Shown here in pieces: positions 55,593 to 64,000 of a stretch of DNA of 64,000 nucleotides. The translations under genes were made by a program, and so were the position numbers. A model generated the notes under the pieces. The model was not told where the DNA came from, did no database searches, and worked only from the letters and a program-made list of their open reading frames with translations. Every line of letters begins with the position of its first letter. Position 1 is the stretch's first letter. The stretch is from contig NC_064617.1 of the NCBI RefSeq assembly GCF_023898315.1, forward strand, positions 715,993,202-716,057,201, given 5' to 3'. The DNA comes from Schistocerca nitens (lineage: Eukaryota; Arthropoda; Insecta; Orthoptera; Acrididae).

Positions 55593-55871
55593 GTGCAAGA
55601 AATATCTTTACATGTCCTTATGGAGGCACTATCACCATCTCCAGTCCTAGTACTGTATTATGAGAATGACAAAACAAAACTTCACACTGATGCGAGCTGT
55701 TACGGAATAGGTGCAGCTCTGGCACAAATTCAGAAAGGTGCTAAGAAAGTGATAGCTTATGCTTACAACTCAGAGAGTAATTCCTCTCCAGCTGAGAAAC
55801 AGAGCCTTGCAATTGTTTCAGCTATCAATATGTTCCGGCCATATTTATTTGGCAAACTATTCATAGTGTGA
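55593..55871 (+). pseudogene. RNase H fragment of the second gypsy-type fossil
   Basis: Reads KLHTDASCYGIGAALAQIQ and SPAEKQSLAIVSAINMFRPY, matching the RNase H region that follows RT in gypsy pol. Confidence 0.78.
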
Positions 55872-57705
55872 CAGACCACCATTCTCTATGCTGGCTAACT
55901 TGACTGAAGGATCCATTAGGTCAACTGGTGAGATGGGCACTGAGACTTCAGGAATATGACATCAAAGTGATATACAAAAATTGATGCAAACACAAGGAAT
56001 TCTTTGGTGAAACACAGCAACAGGGATGCAATCTTTGTCATTGCTGTATTAAATGACAATGCAGCTGAACAGATAGATGCACATGCCATAGTTATCCCCA
56101 GGGCATCTGGTGCCAATTGTGCCTGCAGAAGCGCACTTCCACTGAGATGGAATTAACTTCTTGGGTAGGTTTACGAAGTTGACAAACAGGAATTGATAGA
56201 TAACAGTCTGCACTGAGTACCTCACACACTATGCTATCATCAAAATTTTGCTGATTGCTGAAGTTCTGGAAACTGCAAAGTTCCTTGTAGAAGACATCAG
56301 TTTGAAGTGCAACAGAACATCCCATGTGATGATCTCTGACTGTGGAAAACTTTTCCAGTCCAGAGTGTTAAGAGGTAATTCCCACTGCGACATATCCCAC
56401 ATAACAACTGCTTACCACAAATACAGAAGTGGCTTCACAGAATGCTTTACTAAGATACTGGCTGGCGTGCTCTCAATGTACGTCGATGTCAAACAGATTG
56501 GGATACAATACTGCTAGTCACAACATTCAAATACAACACAAGAAGCCACTACAGGCTTCACACCATTCTTTCTGCTCTACGGTCATGAAGGTAAAATGAC
56601 AAGGGATACACTCTTCCCATGTCAATCAGGCAATAGTCAAGATTACTATGTGAAACACCTTATCACCAAGACTTTAGAAGCAAGACAGCCTGCTTGCTTA
56701 AGGACGCAGGAGGGAGACCAAGAGCATTATCGCGCCAAGAAACAGACCAGGAGATGTAGTAAGGATTTTTCCACCTATATAAAAAGTGAGACTATGCAGA
56801 AAGTTATTAAAGCACTACTTTGGGCTGCACTGTATCCTTTGTCATCAATTATCAAGGCTAGGATTATGACCCTTAATCAAGAAGAGAAAAGTGGAGACAT
56901 CCTCTATATCCATCCCTACTACAGTCCTGAGGCACAGATCGACAATGGGAGGTTCAAGGAAACTGAAGACCCACTCAACAATTATGAAGCTTTGACACTC
57001 ATAGTGAAGGTGACATAACAGCACAACTAGAACAAGGGAATCCCACCAGTACTACCATACAGAGGACCACTGACAAGATCTAGACCCAGGGTGCTGCAGT
57101 CTGCTCCAATGAGAACTTCTCAAATGGGAGGTTGCTGTATCTCCAGGAGGAGGGAGCAATGTCACTAACTCTGCTGCACGCAGTATAGTATAGGGGTTAG
57201 CGTAGCTGGCTGGCATGATGTGTGCAAAACCACCAGAAATTATCTGTTATTAAGTATTTATCATTTCTGGGAACTTCTTGAAATATCTTATGTTTGTAAT
57301 ATTTGTATATTCTGGAAAATTCAATGTCTGAATAAATAGCAGAAATGACCAGGACTGAGCTCTGTTCTGGCTAGATCTTGGTGTATGAAAAATGTACTTT
57401 CAGCACTGCACGTTACCTCATCAGATTTGGATCTGAGTGTGCTTTTGACATCAACATAGTAGAGGAAGACCGAAATTTAATACAGTAGACAGATTCAAAT
57501 GGATACTGAATGAATTACACTAGTCACACAAGTCCAACATTAAGTTGTTCTAGCTGTGTAGAGAGCTGAAAACTAGCATTCACTGGATGAGCAAGAACTA
57601 GAGTAGATCTTGTGTCACACTGAAATTAGATTGGCACCTTTTAGTTCAGGTTAACAAATGTATTCTAGTTCAACTGTAGCAAAGACGAACAGCTGATAAA
57701 CATAC

Positions 57706-57871
57706 CTGACATCATTTTATTTAGCCCAGAAGCTCTTGACCTGTTGGACACCTTTGGAGATGTTCCCTTACTAGCACCTTCTTCTGTAAGTGTTCTTGAA
57801 GTGCTATCTGAAACCAGTTTACCCTTGCTGTGCTCCCAAGAATCATCTGTTGAGGCCTTCAGAGTCACGAG
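57706..57871 (-). CDS. unrecognised host gene, penultimate coding exon
   Basis: Minus strand: a TTTCAG-type acceptor before 57871 and a GTATGT donor after 57706. Reads LVTLKASTDDSWEHSKGKLV, then SDSTSRTLTEEGASKGTSPK and VSNRSRASGLNKMMS. It is rich in Ser, Thr and Lys, so likely a disordered tail. It starts in phase 0 and ends with one extra base, compatible with both neighbours. Confidence 0.55.
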
Positions 57872-57975
57872 CTGAAACATTTTTATGATTCTTTTGATAC
57901 ATGAAATTTACAGATATAAAAAACAACTGTATGTTAGACTAACTAAATCAGAACCTCGCCTTTTACTGTTCTTAC

Positions 57976-58208
57976 CAACTGAGCTATTACTGCAACACAG
58001 ATACGATTAATCTGATAGAACTCTTGTCCAGCATTTACAGTGTATGGTTTGCAGTGGAGAGCACATGAGTTACCAGAATTAATTTCTCCCCTCTCTTTTA
58101 TAATTTCAAATGGTAAGCAGCAAGACAGATTCTGAGTATACCTCCGAGGTCTGAAGTGCACAGTCATGTTCATTATGAAAGATATATGTTTGTGGAAGTT
58201 CTGACTAA
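57976..58208 (-). CDS. unrecognised host gene, third coding exon
   Basis: Minus strand: GTAAGA donor just below 57976 and a CAG acceptor just above 58208. After two bases finishing a codon it reads SQNFHKHISFIMNMTVHFRP, RRYTQNLSCCLPFEIIKERG, EINSGNSCALHCKPYTVNAG and QEFYQINRICVAVIAQL. Paired cysteines (SCCLPF, NSCALHC) suggest an extracellular or lumenal domain. The intron to the previous exon would be only about 65 bp, short for a grasshopper and the weakest point of the model. Confidence 0.5.
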
Positions 58209-58273
58209 CTGCACTGTGATCTCTCGCAGCAACCTCCAATGGGTTTTATTAATGTCTTCTGTGATGTTCTCAC

Positions 58274-58366
58274 ACTGAATCAGTGAAATTGTGCATCTAT
58301 TCTTTGAATACAATCTACTTATGCAGTTAATCCAACTAAACAATAGTCCTAGACCACCAAATAATA
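58274..58366 (-). CDS. unrecognised host gene, second coding exon with hydrophobic segment
   Basis: Minus strand: acceptor CTTTTTAG before 58366. Reads LFGGLGLLFSWINCISRLYS, then KNRCTISLIQ, then one base before a GTGAGA donor. The first 17 residues are hydrophobic enough for a membrane segment. If no splice is made at 58273, the frame stays open for about 27 more residues to a TAA at about 58170, an alternative end. Confidence 0.42.
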
Positions 58367-58461
58367 CTAAAAAGCTGCCAAACAATGGGTTTGAATGAGT
58401 TAATCACACTTCCTTATGATTAATATGGCAAATAACTAGACACAGAAGCTTTCATTCATAC

Positions 58462-58519
58462 CTTGCTGGTGTAGTACTACCGAGTGAAAGAATTTGGGAA
58501 AGAAATGGCTGAGCCACAT
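58462..58519 (-). CDS. unrecognised host gene, candidate first coding exon
   Basis: ATG at 58519-58517 on the minus strand opens MWLSHFFPKFFHSVVVLHQ, followed by one base and a GTATGA donor. The next exon supplies two bases to make Val and continues in frame. An upstream in-frame TAG lies 30 bases before the ATG, supporting this start. No promoter signal was identified. Confidence 0.4.
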
Positions 58520-59340
58520 CCACAACCTAGAGATGAGGAAGTCTTGCAACTACTCACTTTCTCAGCTGACTATTGCAATAATGAAAAGTTCATGTTATTA
58601 TCAGTAGGAACTTGAATTTTGTTATATTCTGAGAACTGTGAAAACAAACATCTTTTGAAAAAATTTCAATAAACTGGAGATTTAATCCTATTTATATAGT
58701 GAAAGAAAGCTACCCCCTTTCTCTGAAAGCACTTGTACTAAGATACAGTGTAGATCAGCAGATAGGGAGGTGGAGAGAACAAGAGGTCCTGCTCAATACT
58801 ATGGGTGGTTATTTTTGACCAATTCACTAATTGTCTACTGCTAAACACATTTTCAGCATCAAGGCACAAACACAGGATTCCCTACCACACTCTGATTATA
58901 GCTCTTGTTCCTTTCAACAAGACCATCACAAAACTTTTGACTTCTGCAGTCAACTCCACTACATGCTGCCTTAAGCACCGAGTCATTATCACCTAATCCT
59001 GCTATCTGTGATGGGTGTCTTACGTTCAGGTTGCTACCAGGCACTGAGGAACCCAAGTGGTTTCACTCTATACTATATATTTCTGGAGCACACCAGTGAT
59101 GACAGTCAGTTAAATAGTTGTTAGATAGACCAGTTGCACAAGACATCGTAATATTGTGGTACAAGGAATTTTATAGACATCCCAAATTAATTTGTAAATA
59201 TGGCTACAGGCAGAACATTTATAAGTTGTTTTGCTTTATTATTATTATTAAATAGACAGATGCGAGATGGCAATTCCTACCCCACCATCTTTTACACATT
59301 ATAATAATAGCAATTTTCTACAGAATCAGAGGAGTTGTCA
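58520..59340. other. no gene seen; possible 5' flank of the minus-strand gene
   Basis: AT-rich sequence with no repeat or open frame I can assign. Confidence 0.35.
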
Positions 59341-59640
59341 AGGTGAAATTTTTTCAGTTTTTCTTTTTCTTAATTTACTTTGCTGTCTGTTAACGCATTG
59401 TATATCACTGTGTAAGTGACCAAAAATTTTAGTTTCAGCACTGTGCACCCCTTTTTGTGCTAAAGACAACCTTAATGTGAGGTAATGAATGCTATTTTTC
59501 CTCCTGGTATTGTAACTGTGTACTTCATAGTTCCTCTTGAAATGCAGTGGATTATTTACAACAAACTTCACGAGGGAATAGATATACTGCGAAGCAGTAG
59601 TCAGAATACCCAACTCCTTAAACAGGTGTGTACACTATGA
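59340..59640 (-). pseudogene. LINE fragment: post-RT C-terminal segment
   Basis: The minus-strand frame reads ELGILTTASQYIYSLVKFVV, then NPLHFKRNYEVHSYNTRRKN and LRLSLAQKGVHSAETKIF. The LGILT, HSYNTRRKN and final hydrophobic block are diagnostic of the region after RT in several Jockey/CR1-group LINEs. No upstream RT or 3' tail was found, so it is an isolated relic. Confidence 0.75.
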
Positions 59641-59649
59641 CTTGTTACT

Positions 59650-60570
59650 CAAAATTCGACTTAGGCAATATAAATAAAACACTGACTGCAGGAATTATTC
59701 AAAACTACTTTCTGAATCTGAGGCTCCTTTGTAAATTGATACTGCAAATGGCAAAATCAGAGATGCAGTAACTGCTTTTTTCATAGAAAATTACATATGT
59801 GTCTGTAGTTTTCCAACGCAATTTTTCTATGAAAAAAATTACATCCCACTTCCATTCAATGTCAGTTGTTTACTGTTCATTCCTAGATACATACCCATAA
59901 TATCCACTTTTTTGCATCTATTCCGCAGCCTAAAATCAAAGAAATGAATAATGTATAGTTAAAATGTATAGTTTTTTGATAACTCATCATATGCTAATAT
60001 TTGGTGGAGGCAAATTACACAATCTGTATATTGCCCACAAGGGACAAGAACATTCTTGTCATGGCTTACTTTAGCATGTTTTTGTAATGCAGAGTCTTAC
60101 TGAAAAAGAGATTTACAGACAGCTTGTCATATCACTGTTTGTCAACATTCATCGTGATCCACTGTAGCAACTTCTTCAGTCTAAAGTACTCAAGGGTCTG
60201 CTAATACAATGTATTATTTAAGTAAGAACCTTTGTTCAGCACTATTGGCCAATATCAATCTAATGACCATTTACTTGCAAAAGTACAATTCATGCATAAT
60301 TGGCGAGCAGTCTGTAGTCATGGCCAGTTTTTCATGCACCACCCTGCATTAATTTTGTGTGAAGGCAGGACTATTGCACAAACATGTTTTCTTTCTGGTC
60401 CTGACGTCTTCTATCCTACTAGCCCAACACCCCTTCCTCTCCACCCACCTATATTATGAAACGATTGTGTGCCATGAAATGGTAAACCTTGTGACGAATC
60501 TCTCAATCTCAGTATGTACTTCCTGTCACTCATCAATGGAAAAGTGGAGTTTGGCTGCCTAAGACACTAC
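59650..60570. other. no gene seen
   Basis: AT-rich, no recognisable domain on either strand. Confidence 0.35.
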
Positions 60571-60594
60571 TACTACTACTACTACTACTACCAC

Positions 60595-60641
<47 letters not shown>

Positions 60642-60642
60642 T
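60571..60642. repeat. (CTA)n(ATA)n compound microsatellite
   Basis: CTA repeats of about 8 units pass through CCACTA into about 16 ATA units. Confidence 0.95.
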
Positions 60643-61273
60643 TTATTGAACATCAAATAATCAATGTAATCACTAAAATAATACAATTTGAACACATAAT
60701 AAATTTCATTCTTCTAAATAAAGTTTGGATTCTGACTCAGTCAAGTGACAGAAAGTAATGAATGTTAGTCAAAGTTCTGCATTTGGAATGAGGGAACATT
60801 CCTGTAGATAGATACATTGAAGCATTCACAAAGTCATTAATTGGGTCACACTACTGTCATTACTAGAGACCAGATCACATACATTATAAAAACTTTAAAA
60901 TAAGCATGCAATTATTCATGAAAAATGCTTTTAAAAACTGCTTGAAAAGCATCAAAATATGCAAAATCAAATAATAAAAAAACATGGTAGTTACTGCGTG
61001 TATTTAATCTCGAAGTCGAACCAGTGTATATCAATTACAAGAAGAGCACGTGCCAAGCAAAAACTCAGTATATTTAGAATGCTGATGTCATTTTTTGAAT
61101 ACTTTCTGGTGGAGCTTAGGAAGGGGGCCTTTCTGAGATTATTTTCTAAAAATTTGCAAAAGGGAACACATACCATATTTCAAGAATTGTTCCTTCTTTG
61201 CTGCTGTCAAGTAAAAGGTGTCTCACCATCCACAGTTGAGAGCAATGGGGACAAAGTGGGGGACGACCACCAC

Positions 61274-62441
61274 TTAAAAGATGTCAATGGCTAAAAGACA
61301 GTGCCCTATACAGAGTCTAGTTAAAATCACCTCCTCCCGACGATGAGTTCGGGAGGAAGAGGTCCAAGCACAGGGAAGAGCTTTCACGTCCCAAAATTTA
61401 TTATTGGGAAGTGTAGACCAATGTGCATGCCATGAAGGAGCAACACGACGACATAAAACACTCTGTAGATCGGCGAAGGAACCCATGTGAACAGCAGGTT
61501 GAGGAAGAGAGACTGCAGCCTTGGCCGCTATATCGGCCACCTCGTTTCCCCGAATACCAACATGTCCTGGGATCCAGGAACGCAACTGAGACGCCCCCCC
61601 CCCCCCCCCCCAAGTGGAGCAACTGGAGGCAGTCCTCAATCCGGTGGACCAGGGGGTGGACAGGGTAGAGAGCTTGGAGACTGAGGAGACAGCTGAGCGA
61701 ATCTGAGCATATAACACACTGTATTCGCTGATGGCGACAGATGTATTGGACAGCCTGGAGAACAGTGTAAAGCTCCGCAGTAAAAACTGAACACTGGTTG
61801 GGAAACCGAAATCGATTAGGGGTGTAGCCAACAATATAGGCACTCCCAACACCAAATGATGTTTTTGAGCCATCAGTGTAAATAAATGTGGCATCCTTCA
61901 TTTGTGTGCATAGAGCAGCGAATGCCCGACAATAAACGAGAGAAGGGGTACCATCCTTGGGAAGCTGACAAAGGACACGGAGCAGGCAGGTCCGGGGACG
62001 GAGCCGAGGTAGTGCTGTACCCCCAGTTGTCAAGAAAGTTTTAGGAAAGTGGAAGGAAACGGAACGTAGCAGTTGATGGATGTGGACTCCTGGTGGTAGT
62101 AGAGAGGAAGGGCGGTCTGCAGATCCTAAATCTGAAGAGGCGTTGAAAAAAAGGTCATGGGCCAGATTAGCAGGCTTGGAAGACAAATGGCTAACATAAT
62201 GACTCAGAAGGACAGCTCGCCGATTGGACAACGGAGGGTAAGTGGTCTCAGCATAATGGCTGTCCACAGGGCTGGTGTAAAAAGCTCCAGACGCTAAATG
62301 CAATACACGGTGGTGGACAGAGTCAAGACGCCGAAGAATAGACGGCCAAGCAGAGGAGTAAACTATGCTTCCATAGTCCAATCTCGAGCGCACTAAGGCG
62401 CGATTTAGGCAGAGAAGGACCACTCGGTCTGCTCCCCACAA
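61274..62441 (-). pseudogene. I-group LINE RNase H and C-terminal region, frame broken at a G-run
   Basis: RNase H landmarks: FIYTDGSKTSFGVGSA (about 61890-61845), FTAELYTVLQAVQYI, and ICSDSLSCLLSLQAL. Then, in a different frame, WIPGHVGIRGNEVADIAAKA. The frame changes exactly at an 18-base homopolymer (C on the plus strand, 61594-61611), so the run length decides whether the protein continues. Downstream EEVILTRLCIGH is the expected LTRLRIGH-like block. Confidence 0.9.
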
Positions 62442-62513
62442 GGTACCATTCAGAACACGGAGGACGTTGACGGGTTGCAGGCAGCGAGCTGAAAGATAGG
62501 AAACGTGGGAGGA

Positions 62514-63992
62514 TCAGCACAGTTTTCTGTCAAACATAAGTCCCAAAAATTTAGCTAGGTCCATGAATGGTAGGTTGACAGGGCCTAGATGTAGGGAAGG
62601 CGGAAGAAACTCTGTACAACACCAAAAATTGACACAAACGGTCTTACTGGGAGAAAAGCGGAAGCCGGTTTCGATGCTCCAAGAGAGGAGGCGACTGAGA
62701 CGACCTTGAAGACATTGTTCAAGAAGGCTGGTCCGTTGAGGCCTGTAGTAGATCGCAAAATCATCAACAAAGAGGGAGCCTGAGACATCGGGAAGGAGAC
62801 AATCCATAATTGGATTTATGGCAATGGCAAACAGTACAACACTTAGCATGTAGCCCTGGGGTACCCCGTTTTCTTGGGAGAAAGTACGGGAGAGAGTAGT
62901 GTTCACCCGCACTTTAAATGAGCGCTCAGCCATAAATTCATGAATAAAAAGGGGCAGCCGACCTCGAAAGCTCCAGGAGAACAGTGTGCGTGGGATGCCT
63001 GTCCTCCAACAGGTATTGTATGCTCTCTCCAGATCAAAAAATATTGCTACCGTTAGGGGTTTCCTGAGAAAATTGTTGATGACGTCAGTGGAGAGAGCAA
63101 CAAGGTGGTCAACTGCAGTACGACGCTTTCAGAAACCGCATAGGGCAGGCGTTAAAAGGCTTTGGGACTCCAGCCACCAGGCTAAACGGCAATTCACCAT
63201 ACGCTCCAAAACCTTACATACACGAATCTCAAGAGAAATGGGGCAATAGCTAGAGGGGAGATGTTTGTCCTTTCCAGGTTTCAGAACAAGAACGACGATA
63301 GCTTCCTGCCATCTTCTGGGAAAAGCACTGTAGATCCAAATTTGATTATAAAGGCGAAGGAGGTAACACAGACTATGATATGATAAATGCAGCAACATTT
63401 GGACATGGACATCATCCAGTCCTGGGGCGAAAGAGTGAGAAGAAGAGAGTGCGTGTTGGAGTTCCCACATGGAGAATACAGTATTATAGCTTTCGCTATT
63501 GGGAGAGGAGAAAGCAAGAGGTTGCACTTTCGCTGCTCGTTTCTTTGGGAGAAAGGCTGGCGGGTAATTTGAAGAGCTCGAAATCTCAGCAAAGTGTTGA
63601 CCCAATGAGTTAGAAATTGTGACGGGATCCACTAAGGTATCATGCACGACAGTGTGCCCAGAGATCGGGGAGAAACTAGGCGCACCAGATAACCGTCGAA
63701 TGTGACTCCAAACTTCTGAGGAGGGAGTGAAGAAAGGTGTTAAAAGAGCCAGTAAAGAAGTCCCAGCGTGCCTTCTTGCTATCGCGGATGATGCTACGGC
63801 ATCGCGCATGTATCTGCTTATAGCGGATACAGTTGGCCAAAGTAGGATGGTGGCAGAAAACGCGGAGAGCACGTCACTGCTCATGTATCGCGTCACGGCA
63901 CACCTCGTTCCACCAAGGAACTGGGGTGCGCCGGGGCAAATCGGAGGTACAAGGTATTGAACATTCTGCGGCTGTAAGAATAACTTCTGCAA
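62514..63992 (-). pseudogene. I-group LINE reverse transcriptase (few breaks)
   Basis: Blocks: FAPGLDDVHVQMLLHLSYHS, RRWQEAIVVLVLKPGKDKHL, YCPISLEIRVCKVLERMV and ESQSLLTPALCGF, then a stop near 63132 where an arginine is usual in this motif (GFRKRR-like). It continues VALSTDVINNFLRK and AIFFDLERAYN (motif A), ENGVPQGYMLSVVLFAIAIN (motif B) and GSLFVDDFAIYY (catalytic VDD box, about 62755-62780). A second interruption lies near 62520 between this frame and the next. Otherwise the coding sequence is open for long stretches, so this is a fairly young copy. Confidence 0.88.
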
Positions 63993-64000
63993 CGTGAGTG

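Larger units (their letters stand above)
52240..57475 (+). mobile_element. degraded Ty3/gypsy-type LTR retrotransposon (fossil)
   Basis: Two related segments, about 52350-52545 and 57275-57470, look like diverged LTR remnants; both carry TTGAAxTATCTTATGTTT and an AAATAGCAG block. Between them, in order, are gag-like (about 52660-52980), reverse transcriptase (about 54960-55470), RNase H (about 55620-55870) and integrase-like (about 56250-56520) regions. The copy is heavily broken, with many interruptions, and the LTRs are clearly diverged, so it is old. A SINE is inserted at 54325-54463. It lies antisense within the last intron of the candidate host gene. Confidence 0.75.
60960..64000 (-). 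mobile_element. I-group LINE with RT and RNase H, 5' part beyond the window
   Basis: The element reads right to left. A pre-RT region (about 63990-63600) contains VWSHIRRLSGAPSFSPISG. RT motifs lie at 63450-62550 and a post-RT thumb and connection region at 62440-61950. RNase H spans about 61900-61560, followed by a zinc-finger-like CPHCSQLWMVRHLLLDSSKE near 61250-61195 and the 3' end near 60960. RNase H after RT points to the I group (I, Nimb, Loa or R1-like). The endonuclease and ORF1 would lie right of 64000. Confidence 0.88.

Noticed and set aside
60959-61294. Plus-strand open frame near the 3' end of the I-group LINE
   Set aside because: It lies opposite the LINE C-terminal zinc-finger-like region, and no domain is visible in it.

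Overview
The window looks like a gene-poor, repeat-saturated stretch of an insect nuclear genome. Several tRNA-derived SINE families and RTE, I-like and CR1/L2-like LINEs resemble, from memory, those of large-genome grasshoppers (Orthoptera, Schistocerca-like). That assignment is recall, not a search. No rRNA gene, genuine tRNA gene, CRISPR array or bacterial-type operon is visible.

Region by region. 1-8.55 kb: a degraded Ty3/gypsy-type LTR element on the minus strand carries a SINE, and is split by a Tc1-like transposon. That transposon is itself split by an internally deleted LINE and a second SINE. 8.56-17.14 kb: a giant imperfect palindrome (about 2.9 kb left arm, 4.9 kb right arm, 0.86 kb loop) with its own SINE insertions and no convincing protein. 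21.7-28.9 kb: a second Tc1-like transposon interrupted by another member of the palindrome family, whose true ends can be read here. 30.0-31.3 kb: a 3'-truncated LINE. 31.7-36.7 kb: a 5 kb DNA transposon with about 625 bp terminal inverted repeats and a decayed DFSENY-type transposase, carrying a deleted mariner in one TIR. 38.6-39.3 kb: microsatellites and a 26-bp alternating purine-pyrimidine minisatellite. 41.2-44.3 kb: a full-length, nearly intact RTE LINE with a perfect 11-bp target duplication. 44.5-46.6 kb: a TIR element containing a 0.2 kb deletion derivative of that RTE family and a SINE. 48.8-52.1 kb: mariner and Tc1 relics. 52.3-57.5 kb: a second degraded gypsy-type element. 61.0-64.0 kb: an I-group LINE with RT and RNase H that runs off the right edge.

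The only candidate host gene is on the minus strand: five phase-compatible exons at 58.52-57.71 kb and 47.86-47.73 kb encode a predicted protein of about 226 residues with one hydrophobic segment near its N terminus. I do not recognise its family. Its last intron (about 9.8 kb) holds the second gypsy-type element and the mariner/Tc1 relics.

The most unusual material is the long-TIR palindrome family (8.56-17.14 and 22.51-28.27 kb). It has termini beginning CAGTATTGGGGCAAG, modular internal repeats, and recurrent ATGGCGGC and TGACGTCA motifs near its ends. Next are the DFSENY-type transposon, the two-ended RTE derivative and a tRNA SINE with inverted termini. Many insertions have readable target-site duplications, so their relative order can be read directly.
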